64,000 nucleotides of DNA from Ehretia macrophylla (GCA_037974665.1 CM075773.1:18094146-18158145); one strand, 5' to 3'. Positions 10,903-23,374 are shown, counted from the stretch's first letter. Numbers and translations are program-made. Notes: generated by a model not told the origin, from the letters alone.

Positions 10903-11459
10903 GTCATGTTGAGGGCACAATTCCTTTATGTGTTAACGGTTCACAGTCCCAGCCTAGAGATATGGCCCATTCAAAAGGCCCAATGGGCTTAACGACAACC
11001 CATCCGCTTCAACAACGCAGCATCCTCGCAAGACGTGATATCGACGCATTGTAGGGTCCTCTAATGTGCCGCGAGTAAGGTTGTCGTCCTTTTAATAGCT
11101 CACGACGTAGGATCCGGGACGGAAAAACAGAGCAAAAGAAGAAAAGTGGCCCGAAATTGATGAAAACATTCGATTTTGATCTCCAAAAAGGGCACAGCGA
11201 GCTAGCTAGCTGCCCCATCGTAGAGCTCTCAGAGAGCTTACCAACGGTATGCTGTGCGCCGCGTAACCACTTACGGATCAAAAGTTATGGGCACCGGAGC
11301 GATGGAGACCTGGTACCAAGCCTAACGCCCTCGTTTTGCAGGCCTAGCCTCCACCTGAAGAGAAGTTGTCTTGCCCAAGGTGCCGTGGGATTCGATAATA
11401 GAAATGTGGTGGGTAAAGTATCTTGGCAACGCTAACCGGAGCCAAAAAAATTGAAAAGG

Positions 11460-11578
11460 GGGGTGCAACACGAGGACTTCCCAGGGGGTCACCCATCCTA
11501 GTACTACTCTCGCCCAAGCACGCTTAACTTCGGAGTTCTGATGGGATCCGGTGCATTAGTGCTGGTATGATCGCACCC
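11460..11578 (-). rRNA. 5S rRNA: 5S rRNA copy 18, consensus
   Basis: Identical to consensus, T7 downstream. The spacer on its 3' side has many private changes around 11310-11360 (for example gtaccaagcctaacg). Spacer on its 5' side 11579-12136. Confidence 0.98.
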
Positions 11579-12136
11579 GTCATGTTGAGGGCACAATTCC
11601 TTTATGTGTTAACGGTTCACAGTCCCAGCCTAGAGATATGGCCCATTCAAAAGGCCCAATGGGCTTAACGACAACCCATCCGCTTCAACAACGCAGCATC
11701 CTCGCAAGACGTGATATCGACGCATTGTAGGGTCCTCTAATGTGCCGCGAGTAAGGTTGTCGTCCTTTTAACAGCTCACGACGTATGATCCGGGACGGAA
11801 AAACAGAGCAAAAGAAGAAAAGTGGCCCGAAACTGAAGAAAACGTTCGATTTTGAGCTCCGAAAAGGGCACGGCGAGCTAGCTAGCTGCCCCCGTCGTAG
11901 AGCTCTCAGAGAGCTTTCCAACGGTATGCTGTGCGCCTCGTAACTCCTTACGGATCAAAAGTTATGGGCACCGGAGCGACGGAGACCTGGTCACAAGCCC
12001 TACGCCCTCGGTTTGCGGGCCCAGCCTCCACGTGAAGAGAAGTTGTCTTGTCCAAGGTGCCGTGGGATTCGATAATAGAAATGTGGTGGGTAAAGTATCT
12101 TGGCAACCCTAACCGGAGCAAAAAAAATTGAAAAGG

Positions 12137-12255
12137 GGGGTGCAACACGAGGACTTCCCAGGGGGTCGCCCATCCTAGTACTACTCTCGCCCAAGCACGC
12201 TTAACTTCGGAGTTCTGATGGGATCCGGTGCATTAGTGCTGGTATGATCGCACCC
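12137..12255 (-). rRNA. 5S rRNA: 5S rRNA copy 19
   Basis: U88C only, shared with copy 8. Spacer 12256-12813. Confidence 0.97.
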
Positions 12256-12813
12256 GTCATGTTGAGGGCACAATTCCTTTATGTGTTAACGGTTCACTGT
12301 CCCAGCCTAGAGATATGGCCCATTCAAAAGGCCCAATGGGCTTAACGACAACCCATCCGCTTCAACAACGCAGCATCCTCGCAAGACGTGATATCGACGC
12401 ATTGTAGGGTCCTCTAATGTGCCGCAAGTAAGGTTGTCGTCTTTTTAATAGCTCATGACGTACGATCCGGGGCAGAAAAACAGTGCAAAAGAAGAAAAGT
12501 GGCCCAAAACGGATGAAAATGTTCTATTTTGAGCTCCGAAAAGGGCAATGCGAGCTAGCTAGCGGCCGCCGTCGTAGAGCTCTCAGAGGGCTTTCCAACG
12601 GTATGCTGTGCGCCTCGTAACTCCTTACGGATCAAAAGTTATGGGCACCGGAACGACGAAGACCTGGTCACAAGCCCTACGCCCTCGGTTTGCGGGCCCA
12701 GCCTCCACGTGAAGAAAAGTTGTCTTGCCCAAGGTGCTGTGGGATTCAGCAATAGAAATGTGGTGGATAAAGTATCTTGGCAACCCTAACCGGGGCAAAA
12801 AAATTTGAAAAGG

Positions 12814-12932
12814 GGGGTGCAACACGAGGACTTCCCAAGGGGTCACCCATCTTAGTACTACTCTCGCCCAAGCACGCGTAACTTCGGAGTTCTGATAGGA
12901 TCCGGTGCATTAGTGCTGGTATGATCGCACCC
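12814..12932 (-). rRNA. 5S rRNA: 5S rRNA copy 20, -1 variant
   Basis: C36U, A55C (box A), G81A and C95U (box C). C at -1 is replaced by T, and -6 is also changed. The downstream T run is shortened and followed by an extra T (caaaaaaatttg on +). Counterpart of copy 9. Spacer 12933-13490. Confidence 0.95.
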
Positions 12933-13490
12933 ATCATATTGAGGGCACAATTCCTTTATGTGTTAACGGTTCACAGTCCCAGTCTAGAAATATGGCCCAT
13001 TCAAAAGGCCCAATGGGCTTAACGACAACCCATCCGCTTGAACAACGCAGAAACCTCGCAAGACGTGATATCGACGCATTGTAGGGTCCTCTAATGTGCC
13101 GCGAGTAAGGTAGTCTTCTTTTTAACAGCTCACGACGTACGATCCGGGACGGAAAAACATAGCAAAAGAAGAAAAGTGGCCCGAAACTAATGAAAACGTT
13201 CAATTTTGAGCCCCGAAAAGGGCCCAGCAAGCGAACTTGCTGCCCCAGTCGTAGAGCTCTCAGAGAGCTTTCCAACGGTATGCTGTGCGCCTCGTAACTC
13301 CTTACGGATCAAAAGTTATGGGCACCGGAGCGACGGAGACCTGGTCACAACCCCTACCTCCTCGGTTTGCGGGCCCAGCCTCCACGTGAAGAAAAGTTGT
13401 CTTGCCCAAGTTGCCGTGGTATTCGATAATAGAAATGTGGTGGGTAAAGTATCTTGGCAACGCTAACCGGAGCAAAAAAAATTGAAAAGG

Positions 13491-13609
13491 GGGGTGCAAC
13501 ACGAGGACTTCCCAGGGGGTCACCCATCCTAGTACTACTCTCGCCCAAGCACGCTTAACTTCGGAGTTCTGATGGGATCCGGTGCATTAGGGCTGGTATG
13601 ATCGCACCC
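13491..13609 (-). rRNA. 5S rRNA: 5S rRNA copy 21
   Basis: A19C only. Spacer 13610-14167. Confidence 0.97.
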
Positions 13610-14167
13610 GTCATGTTGAGGGCACAATTCCTTTATGTGTTAACGGTTCACAGTCCCAGCCTAGAGATATGGCCCATTCAAAAGGCCCAATGGGCTTAAC
13701 GACAACCCATCCGCTTCAACAACGCAGCATCCTCGCAAGACGTGATATCGATGCATTGTAGGGTCCTATAATGTGCCTCGAGTAAGGTTGTCGTCCTTTT
13801 AATAGCTCACGACGTACGATCCGAAATGGAAAAACAGAGCAAAAGAAGAAAAGTGGCCCAAAACTGATGAAAACGTTCGATTTTGAGCTCCGAAAAGGGC
13901 ACGGCGAGCTAGCTTGCTGCCCCCGTCGTAGAGCTCTCAGAGAGCTTTCCAACGGTATGCTGTGCGCCTCGTAACTCCTTACGGATCAAAAGTTATGGGC
14001 ACCGGAGCGACGGAGAGCTGGTCACAAGCCCTACGCCCTCGCCTTGCTGGCCCAGCCTCCATGTGAAGAGAAATTGTCTTGCCCAAGGTGACGTGGGATT
14101 CGATAATAGAAATGTGGTGGGTAAAGTATCTTGGCAACCCTAACCGGAGCAAAAAAAATTGAAAAGG

Positions 14168-14286
14168 GGGGTGCAACACGAGGACTTCCCAGGGGGTCAC
14201 CCATCCTAGTACTACTCTCGCCCAAGCACGCTTAACTTCGGAGTTCTGATGGGATCCGGTGCATTAGTGCTGGTATGATCGCACCC
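14168..14286 (-). rRNA. 5S rRNA: 5S rRNA copy 22, consensus
   Basis: Identical to consensus. Spacer 14287-14844. Confidence 0.98.
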
Positions 14287-14844
14287 GTCATGTTGAGGGC
14301 ACAATTCCTTTATGTGTTAACGGTTCACAGTCCCAGCCTAGAGATATGGCCCATTCAAAAGGCCCAATGGGCTTAACGACAACCCATCCACTTCAATATC
14401 GCAGCATCCTCGCAAGACGTGATATCGACGCATTGTAGGGTCCTCTAATGTGCCGCGAGTAAGGTTGTCGTCCTTTTAACAGCTCACGACGTACGATCCA
14501 GGACGGAAAAACAGAGCAAAAGAAGAAAAGTGGCCCAAAACTGATGAAATCGTTCGATTTTTAGCTCCGAAATGGGCATAGCCTGCTAGCTAGCTACCCC
14601 CGTCGTAGAGCTCTCAGAGAGCTTTCCAACGGTCTGCTGTGCGCCTCGTAACTCCTTACGGATCAAAAGTTATGCGCACCGGAGCGACGAAAACCTAGTC
14701 ACAAGCCCTACGCCCACGGTTTGCGGGCCCAGCTCCCACGTCAAGGGAAGTTTCCTTGCCCAAGGTGCCGTGGGATTCGATAATAGAAATGTGGTGGGTA
14801 AAGTATCTTGGCAATGCTAACCGGAGCAAAAAAAATTGAAAAGG

Positions 14845-14963
14845 GGGGTACAACACGAGGACTTCCCAGGGGGTCACCCATCCTAGTACTACTCTCACCC
14901 AAGCACGCTTAACTTCGGAGTTCTGATGGGATCTGATGCATTAGTGCTGGTATGATTGCACCC
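14845..14963 (-). rRNA. 5S rRNA: 5S rRNA copy 23, transition-rich, -1 variant
   Basis: G7A, C28U, G30A, C67U and C114U, every one a C-to-U or G-to-A transition. C at -1 is also T. The pattern looks like cytosine deamination in a methylated, silent unit. C114U weakens helix I. Spacer 14964-15521. Confidence 0.93.
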
Positions 14964-15521
14964 ATCGTGTTGAGGGCACAATTCCTTTATGTGTTAACGG
15001 TTCACAGTCCCAGCCTAGAGATATGGCCCATTCAAAAGGCCCAATGGGCTTAACGACAACCCATCCGCTTCAACAACGTAGCATCCTCGCAAGACGTGAT
15101 TTTGACGCATTGTAGGGTCCTCTAATATGCCGCGAGTAAGGTTTTCGTCCTTTTAACAACTCACGACGTATGATCCGGGACGGAAAAACAGAGCAAAAAA
15201 AGAAAAGTGGCCCGAAACTGATGAAAACGTTCGATTTTGAGCACCGAAAAGGGCATAGCGAGCTACCTAGCTGCCCCCGTCGTAGAGCTCTCAGAGTGCT
15301 TTCCAACGGTATGCTGTGCGCCTCGTAACTCCATACGGATCAAAAGTTATGGGCATCGGAGCGACGGAGACCTGGTCACAACCCCTACCTCCTCGGTTTG
15401 CGGGCCCAGCCTCCACGTGAAGAAAAGTTGTCTTGCCCAAGGTGCCGTGGGATTCGATAATAGAAATGTGGTGGGTAAAGTATCTTGGCAACCCTAACCG
15501 GAGCAAAAAAAATTGAAAAGG

Positions 15522-15640
15522 GGGGTGCAACACGAGGACTTCGCAGGGGGTCACCCATCCTAGTACTACTCTCGCCCAAGCACGCTTAACTTCGGAGTTC
15601 TGATGGGATCCGGTGCATTAGTGCTGTTATGATCGCACCC
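15522..15640 (-). rRNA. 5S rRNA: 5S rRNA copy 24
   Basis: C14A and G98C. Its 3'-side spacer matches the spacer 14 units to the left (gggcatcgg plus acaacccctacctcc). Spacer 15641-16198. Confidence 0.96.
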
Positions 15641-16198
15641 GTCATGTTGAGGGCATAATTCCTTTATTTGTTAACGGTTCATAGCCCTAGCCTAGAGATA
15701 TGGCCCATTCAAAAGGCCCAATGGGCTTAACGACAACCCATCCGCTTCAACAACGCAGCATCCTCGCAAGACGTGATATCGACGCATTGTAGGGTCCTCT
15801 AATGTGCCGCGAGTAAGGTTGTCGTCCTTTTAACAACTCACGACGTACAATCCGAAACGAAAAAACAGAGCAAAAGAAGAAAAGTGGCCCGAAACTGATG
15901 AAAATGTTCGATTTTGAGCTCCGAAAAGGGCACGACGAGCTAGCTACCTCTCCCCGTCTTAGAGCTCTCGGAGAGCTTTCCAACGGTATGCTGTGCGCCG
16001 CGTAACTCCTTACGGATCAAAAGTTATGGGCACCGGAGCGACGGAGACCTGGTCACATGCCCTACGCCCTCGGTTTGCGGCCCTATCCTCTAGGTGAAGA
16101 GAAGTTGTCTTGCCCAAGGTGCCGTGGGATTCGATAATAGAAATGTGGTGGGTAAAGTATCTTGGCAACGCTAACCGGAGCAAAAAAAATTGAAAAGA

Positions 16199-16317
16199 GG
16201 GGTGCAACACGAGGACTTCCTAAGGGGTCACCCATCCTAGTACTACTCTCGCCCAAGCACGCTTAACTTCGGAGTTCTGAAGGGATCCGGTGCATTAGTG
16301 CTGGTATGATCGCACCC
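16199..16317 (-). rRNA. 5S rRNA: 5S rRNA copy 25
   Basis: A37U, C95U and G97A (the last two in box C). The 3' flank reads CCCCTCTTTT. Spacer 16318-16875. Confidence 0.96.
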
Positions 16318-16875
16318 GTCATGTTGAGGGTACAATTCCTTTATGTGTTAACGGTTCACAGTCCCAGCCTAGAGATATGGCCCATTCAAAAGGCCCAATG
16401 GGCTTAACGACAACCCATCTGCTTCAACAACGCAGCATCCTCGCAAAACGTGATATCGACGAATTGTAGGGTCCTCTAATGTGCCGCGAGTATGGTTGTT
16501 GTCCTTTTAACAGCTCACGACGTACGATCCGGGACGGAAAAACATAGCAAAAGAAGAAAAGTGGCCCGAAACTGATGAAAACGTTCGACTATGAGCTCCG
16601 AAAAAGGTAAAGCGAGTTAGCTAGTTGCCCCCGTCGTAGAGCTCTCAGAGAGCTTTCCAACGGTATTCTGTGCGCCTCGTAACTCCTTACGGATCAAAAG
16701 TTATGGGCACTGGAGCGACGGAGACCTGGTCATAAGCCCAACGCCCTCGGTTTGCAGGCCCAGCCTCAACGTGAAGAGAAGTTGTCTTGCCCAAGGTGCC
16801 GTGGGATTCGATAATAGAAATGTGGTGGGTAAAGTATCTTGGCAACCCTAACCGGAGCAAAACAAATTGAGAAGG

Positions 16876-16994
16876 GGGGTGCAACACGAGGACTTCCTAG
16901 GGGGTCACCCATCCTAGTACTGCTCCTACCCAAGCACGCTTAACTTCGGAGTTCTGATGGGATCCGATGCATTAGTGCTGGTATGATCGCACCC
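16876..16994 (-). rRNA. 5S rRNA: 5S rRNA copy 26, altered intermediate element
   Basis: C28U, C67U, G68A, A69G, U73C and G97A. Three adjacent changes at 67-69 rewrite the intermediate element. The terminator is of the broken type: no T4 after the gene, and T8 interrupted to TTTGTTTT. Spacer 16995-17552. Confidence 0.93.
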
Positions 16995-17552
16995 GTCATG
17001 TTGAGGGCACCATTCCTTTATGTGTTAACGAGTCACAGTCCCACCCTAGAGATATGGCCCATTCAAAAGGCCCAATGGGCTTAACGACAACCCATCCGCT
17101 TCAACAACGCAGCATCCTCGCAAGACGTAATATCGACGCATTGTAGGGTTCTCTAATTTGCTGCGAGTAAGGTTGTCGTCCTTTTAACAGCACACGACGT
17201 ACGATCCGGGACGGAAAAACAGAGCAAAAGAAGAAAAGTGGCCCGAAACTGATGATAACGTTCGTTTTTTAGCTCCGAAAAGGGCAAAGCGGGCTAGATA
17301 GCTGCCCCCGTCGTAGAGCCCTCGGAGAGCTTTCCAACGGTATGCTGTGCGCCACGTAACTCCTTACGGATCAAAGGATATGGGCACTGGAGCGACGGAG
17401 ACCTGGTCACAAGCCCCTCGCCCTCGGGTTGCTGGCCCAGCCTCCACGTGAAGAGAAGTTATCTTGCCCAAGGTGCCGTGGGATTCGATAATAGAAATGT
17501 GGTGGGTAAAGTATCTTGGCAACGCTAACCGGAGCAAAAAAAATTGAAAAGA

Positions 17553-17671
17553 GGGGTGCAACACGAGGACTTCCCAGGGGGTCACCCATCCTAGTACTAC
17601 TCTCGCCCAAGCACGCTTAAGTTCGGAGTTCTGATGGGATCCGGTGCATTAGTGCTGGTATGATCGCACCC
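17553..17671 (-). rRNA. 5S rRNA: 5S rRNA copy 27
   Basis: G51C in box A. The 3' flank is CCCCTCTTTT. Spacer 17672-18228. Confidence 0.97.
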
Positions 17672-18228
17672 GTCATGTTGAGGGAATAATTCCTTTATGT
17701 GTTAACTGTTCACAGTCCCAGCCTAGAGATATGGCCCATTCAAAAGGCCCAATGGGCTTAACGACAACCCATCCGCTTCAACATCACAACATCCTGGCAA
17801 GACGTGATATCGACGCATTGTAAAGTCCTCTAATGTGCCGCGAGTAAGGTTGTCGTCCTTTTAACAGCTCACGACGTACGATCCGGGACTGAAAAATAGA
17901 GCAAAAGAAGAAAAGTGGCTCGAAACTGATGAAAACGTTCGATTTTGAGCTCCGAAAAGGGCACGGCGAGCTAGCTAGCTACCCCCGTCGTAGAACTCTC
18001 GGAGAGCTTTCCAAAGGTATGCTATGCGCCGCATAACTCCTTACGGATCAAAAGTTACGGGCACCGGAGCGACGGATACCTGGTCACAAGTCCCACGCCC
18101 TCAGTTTGCGGGCCCAGCCTCCACGTGAAGAGAAGTTGTCATGCCCAAGGTGCCGTGGGATTCGATAATAGAAATATGGTGGGTAAAGTATCTTGGAAAC
18201 GCTAACCGGAGCAAAAAAATTGAAAAGA

Positions 18229-18347
18229 GGGGTGCAACACGAGGACTTCCCAGGGGGTCATCCATCACAGTACTACTCTCGCCCATGCACGCTTGACTTC
18301 GGAGTTCTGATGGGATCCGGTGCATTAGTGCTGGTATGATCGCACCC
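18229..18347 (-). rRNA. 5S rRNA: 5S rRNA copy 28, diverged
   Basis: U53C and U62A (box A), A80G, G81U and G87A (box C). T7 downstream. Five control-region changes make activity doubtful. Spacer 18348-18905. Confidence 0.93.
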
Positions 18348-18905
18348 GTCATGTTGAGGGCACAATTCCTTTATGTGTTAAGGGTTCACAGACCCAGCCT
18401 AGAGATATGGCCCGTTCAAAAGGCCCAATGGGCTTAACGACAACCCATCCGCTTCAACAACGCAGCATCCTCGCAAGACGTGATATCGACGCATTGTAGG
18501 GTCCTCTAATTTGCAGCGAGTAAGGTTGTCGTCCTTTTAACAGCTCACCACGGACGAACCGCAACGGAAAAACAGAGCAAAAGAAGAAAAGTAGCCCGAA
18601 ACTGATGAAAATGTTCGATTCTGAGCTCTGAAAAGGGCACGGTGAGCTAGCTACCTGCCCTCGTCGTATAGCTCTCTGAGAGCTTTCCAACGGTATGATG
18701 TGCGCCTCGTAACTCCTTACGGATCAAAAGTTATGGGCACCGTAGCGACGGAGACCTGGTCACAAGCCCTACGCCCTCGGTTTGCGGGCCCAGCCTCCAC
18801 GTGAAGAGAAGTTGTCTTGCCCAAGGTGCCGTGGGATTCGATAATAGAAATGTGGTGGGTAAAGTATCTTGGCAACGCAAACCGGAGCAAAAAAAATTGA
18901 AAAGG

Positions 18906-19024
18906 GGGGTGCAACACGAGGACTTCCCAAGGGGACACCCATCCTAGTACTACTCTCGCCCAAGCACGCTTAACTTCGGAGTTCTGGTGGGATCCGGTGC
19001 GTTAGTGCTGGTATGATCGCACCC
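18906..19024 (-). rRNA. 5S rRNA: 5S rRNA copy 29
   Basis: U24C, U38C, A90U and C95U. First copy with U38C, which recurs in ten copies. Spacer 19025-19581. Confidence 0.96.
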
Positions 19025-19581
19025 GTCATGTTGAGGGCACAATTCCTTTATGTGTTAACGGTTCATAGTCCCAGCCTAGAGATATAGCCTATTCAAAAGG
19101 CCCAATGGGCTTAACGACAACCCATCCGCTTCAACAACGCAGCATCCTCGCAAGACGTGATATCGACGCATTATAGGGTCCTCTAATGTGCCGCGAGTAA
19201 GGTTGTCGTCCTTTTAACAGCTCACGACGTACGATCCGGGATGAAAAAACAGTGCAAAAGAAGAAAAGTGGCCTGAAACTGATGAAAACGTTCGATTTTG
19301 AGCTCTGAAAAGGGCACGGCGAGCTAGCTACCTGCCCCCGTCGTAGAGCTCTCGGAGAGCTTTCCAACGGTATGCTGTGCGCCGCGTAACTCCTTACGGA
19401 TCAAAAGTTATGGGCACCGGAGCGACGGAGACCTGGTCACAAGCCCTACGCCCTCGGTTTGCGGGCCCAGCCTCCACGTGAAGAGAAGTTGTCTTGCCCA
19501 AGGTGCCGTGGGATTCGATAATAGAAATGTGGTGGGTAAAGTATCTTGGCAACGCTAACCGGAGCAAAAAAAATTGAAAAG

Positions 19582-19700
19582 GGGGTGCAACACGAGGACT
19601 TCCCAGGGGGTCACCCATCCTAGTACTACTCTCGCCCAAGCACGCTTAACTTCAGAGTTCTGGTGGGATCCGGTGCATTAGTGCTGGTATGATCGCACCC
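19582..19700 (-). rRNA. 5S rRNA: 5S rRNA copy 30
   Basis: U38C and C47U. The C run between gene and terminator is one base shorter, giving a 676-bp unit. Spacer 19701-20258. Confidence 0.97.
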
Positions 19701-20258
19701 GTCGTGTTGACGGCACAATTCCTTTATGTGTTAACTGTTCACAGTCCCAGCCTAGAGATATGGCCCGTTCAAAAGGCCCAATGGGCTTAACGACAACCCA
19801 TCCGCTTCAACAACGCAGCATCCTCGCAAGATGTGATATCTACGCATTGTAGGGTCCTCTAATGTGCTGCGAGTAAGGTTGTCGTCCTTTTAACAGCTCA
19901 CGACGTACGATCCGGGATGATAAAACAGAGCAAAAGAAGAAAAGTGCCCCGAAACTGATGAAAACGTTCGATTTTGAGCTCCAAAAAGGGCACGGCGAGC
20001 TAGCTAGCTGCCTCCATCGTAGAGCTCTCGGAGAGCTTTCCAAAGGTATGCTGTGCGCCGCGTAACTCCTTACGGATCAAAAGTTATGGGCACCGGAGCG
20101 ACGGAGAACTTGTCACAAACCCTACGCCCTCGGTTTGCGGGCCCATCCTCCACGTGAAGAGAAGTAGTCTTGCCCAAGGTGCCGTGGGATTGAATAGTAG
20201 AAATGTGGTGGGTAAAGTATCTTGGCAACCCTAACCAGAGCAAAACAAATTGAAAATG

Positions 20259-20377
20259 GGGGTGTAACACGAGGACTTCCCAGGGGGTCACCCATACTAG
20301 TACTACTCTCGCCCAAGCACGCTTAACTTCGGAGTTCTGATGGGATCCGGTGCATTAGTGCTGGTATGATAGCACCC
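20259..20377 (-). rRNA. 5S rRNA: 5S rRNA copy 31
   Basis: G7U, G82U and G113A. The downstream run is TTTGTTTT. G113A affects helix I. Spacer 20378-20934. Confidence 0.96.
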
Positions 20378-20483
20378 GTCATGTTGAGGGCACAATTCCT
20401 TTATGTGTTAACGGTTCACAGTCCCAGCCTAGAGATATGGCCCATTCAAAAGGCCCAATGGGCTTAACGACAACCCATCTTCT

Positions 20484-21668
20484 TCAACAACGCAGCATCC
20501 TCGCAAGACGTGATATCGACGCATTGTACGGTCCTCTAATGTGCCGCGAGTAAGGTTGTCGTCCTTTTAACAGCTCACGGCGTACGATCCGGGAAGGAAA
20601 AACAGAGCTAAAGAAGAAAAGTGGCCCGAAACTGATGAAAATGTTCGATTTTGAGCTCCGAAAAAGGCACAGCGAGCTAGCTAGCTGCCCCCGTTGTAGA
20701 GCTCTCGGAGAGCTTTCCAACGGTATGCTGTGCGCCGCGTAACTCCTTACGGATCAAAAGTTATGGGCACCGGAGCGACGGAGACCTGGTCACAAGCCCT
20801 ACGCCCTTGGTTTGCGGGCCCAGCCTCCACGTGAAGAGAAGTTGTCTTGCCCAAGGTGCCGTGGGATTCGATAATAGAAATGTGGTGGGTAAAGTATCTT
20901 GGCAACGCTAACCGGAGCAAAAAAAATTGAAAAGGGGGTGCAACACGAGGACTTCCCAGGGGGTCACCCATCCTAGTACTACTCTCGCCCAAGCACGCTT
21001 AACTTCGAAGTTCTGGTGGGATCCGGTGCATTAGTGCTGGTATGATCGCACCCGTCATGTTGAGGGCACAAATCCTTTATGTGTTAATTGTTCACAGTCC
21101 CAGCCTTGAGTGATGGCCTATTCAAAAGGCCCAATGGGCTTAACAACAACCCATCCGCTTCAACAACGCAGCATCCTCGCAAGACGTGATATCGACGCAT
21201 TATAGGGTCCTCTAATGTGCCGCGAGTAAGGTTGTCTTCCTTTTAACAGCTCACGACGTACGATCCGGGACGAAAAAATAGAGCAAACAAAGAAAAGTGA
21301 CCCGAAACTGATGAAAACGTTCGATTTTGAGCTCCGAAAAGGGCACGGCGAGCTAGCTACCTGCCCCCGTCGTAGAGCTCTCGGAGAGCTTTCCAACGGT
21401 ATGCTGTGCGCCGCGTAACTCCTTACGGATCAAAAGTTATGGGCACCGGAGCTACGGAGACCTGGTCACAAGCCCTACGCCCTCGGTTTGTGGGCCCAGC
21501 CTCCACGTGAAGAGAAGTTGTCTTGCCCAAGGTGCCGTGGGATTCGATAATAGAAATGTGGTGGGTAAAGTATCTTGGCAACGCTAACCGGAGCAAAAAA
21601 AATTGAAAAGGGGGTGCAACACGAGGACTTCCCAGGGGGTCACCCATCCTAGTACTACTCTCGCCCAA
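20484..21668. repeat. Higher-order block C, repeated 4 units (2705 bp) to the right
   Basis: The spacers and genes of copies 32-33 match those of copies 36-37. Shared marks are the ggaaggaaaaac variant, agagcaaacaaagaaaagtgaccc and U38C. The second copy lies at 23189-24374. Confidence 0.75.
20935..21053 (-). rRNA. 5S rRNA: 5S rRNA copy 32
   Basis: U38C and C46U. Four units left of copy 36, with which it shares spacer variants. Spacer 21054-21610 has ccttgagtgatgg in place of the usual cctagagatatgg. Confidence 0.97.
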
Positions 21669-21729
21669 GCACGTTTAACTTCGGAGTTCTGATGGGATCC
21701 GGTGCATTAGTGCTGGTATGATCGCACCC
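21611..21729 (-). rRNA. 5S rRNA: 5S rRNA copy 33
   Basis: G56A in box A. Spacer 21730-22286 carries catcttcgcaagacatg, shared with the spacer five units to the right. Confidence 0.97.
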
Positions 21730-22286
21730 GTCATGTTGAGGGCACAATTCCTTTATGTGTTAACGGTTCACAGTCCCAGCCTAGAGATATGGCCCATTCA
21801 AAAGGCCCAATGGGCTTAACGACAACCCATCCGCTTCAACAACGCAGCATCTTCGCAAGACATGATATCGACGCATTGTACGGTCCTCTAATGTGCCGCG
21901 AGTAAGGTTGTTGTCCTTTTAACAGCTCACGACGTAGGATACGGGACGGAAAAACAGAGCAAAAGAAGAAAAGTGGCCTGAAACTGATGAAAACGTTCGA
22001 TTTTGAGCTCCGAAAAGGGCACGGTGAGCTAGCTACCTGCCCCCGTCGTAGAGCTCTCGGAGAGCTTTCCAACGGTATGCTGTGTGCCTCGTAACTCCTT
22101 ACGGATCAAAAGTTATGGGTGCTGGAACAACGGAGACCTACTCACAAGCCCTACGCCCTCGGTTTGCGGGCCCGGCCTCCACGTGAAGCGAAGTTGTTTT
22201 GCCCAAGGTACCGTGGGATTTGATAATAGAAATGTGATGGATAAAGTATCTTGGCAAACCTAATCGGAGCAAAAAAAATTGAAAAG

Positions 22287-22405
22287 GGGGTGCAACACGA
22301 GGACTTCCCAGGGGGTCACCCATCCTAGTACTAGTCGCGCCTAAGCACTCTTAACTTCTGAGTTCAAATGGGATCCGGTGCATTAGTGCTGGCATGATCG
22401 CACCC
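22287..22405 (-). rRNA. 5S rRNA: 5S rRNA copy 34, probable pseudogene
   Basis: Eight changes: A13G, C39U, A40U, C47A, C57A, G64A, A69C, G72C. Box A and the intermediate element are both hit (57, 64, 69, 72). The upstream TATA-like block is also altered (ctttttgtattg on +). Length is intact, so this is a decayed rather than truncated gene. Spacer 22406-22963. Confidence 0.9.
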
Positions 22406-22963
22406 GTCATGTTGAGGGCACAAATCCTTTTTGTATTGACGGTGCACAGTCCCAGCCTAGAGAGATGGCCCATTCAAAAGGCCCAGTAGGCTTAACGACA
22501 ACCCATCCGCTTCAACAACGCAGCATCCTCTCAAGACGTGATATCGACGCATTGTAGAGTCCTCTAATGTCCCGCGAGTAAGGTTGTCATCCTTTTAACA
22601 GCTCACGACGTACGATCCGGGACGGAAAAACAGAGCAAAAGAAGAAAAGTGGCCCGAAACTGATGAAAACGTTCGATTTTGAGCTCTGAAAAGGGTTAAG
22701 CAAGCTAGCTGGCTGCCCCCGTCGTAGAGCTCTCAGAGAGCTTTCCAACGGTATGCTGTGCACCTCGTAACTCCATACGGATCAATAGTTATGGACAACG
22801 GAGCGACGGAGACGTGGTCACAAGCCCTACGCCCTCGGTTTGCGGGCTCGGCCTCCACGTGAAGAGAAGTTGTCTTGCCCAAGGTGCCGTGGGATTCGAT
22901 AATAGAAATGTGGTGGGTAAAGTATCTTGGCAACCCTAACCAGAGCAAAACAAATTGAGAATG

Positions 22964-23082
22964 GGGGTGCAACACGAGGACTTCCCAGGGGGTCACCCAT
23001 CCTAGTACTACTCTCGCCCAAGCAGGCTTAACTTCGGAGTTCTGATGGGATCCGGTGCATTAGTGCTGGTATGATCGCACCC
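22964..23082 (-). rRNA. 5S rRNA: 5S rRNA copy 35
   Basis: G58C in box A. Broken-type terminator (TTTGTTTT, preceded by CATTCTC). Spacer 23083-23639. Confidence 0.96.
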
Positions 23083-23374
23083 GTCATGTTGTGGGCACAA
23101 TTCCTTTATGTGTTAAAGGTTCACAGTCCCAGCCTAGAGATATGGCCCATTCAAGAGGCCCAATGGGCTTAACGACAACCCATCCGCTTCAACAACGCAG
23201 CATCCTCGCAAGACGTGATATCGATGCATTGTAGGGTCCTCTAATGTGCCGCGAGTAAGGTTGTCGTCCTTTTAACAGCTCACGACGTACGATCCGGGAA
23301 GGAAAAACAGAGCAAATGAAGAAAAGTGGCCCGAAACTGATGAAAACGTTCGATTTTGAGCTCCGAAAAAGGCA

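Larger units (their letters stand above)
9549..14286. repeat. Higher-order block B (copy of block A)
   Basis: Counterpart of 2102-6840. The two blocks have since diverged by further single changes, for example A55C and C95U in copy 20, which copy 9 lacks. The 1-bp difference in offset (7447 then 7446) arises from a deletion in the spacer left of copy 18. Confidence 0.8.

Noticed and set aside
11009..11281. Possible exon with a splice-like junction in the variant unit near 11200-11350
   Set aside because: The longer frame comes from a one-base deletion in the spacer (unit 676 bp). The private substitutions there are ordinary divergence.
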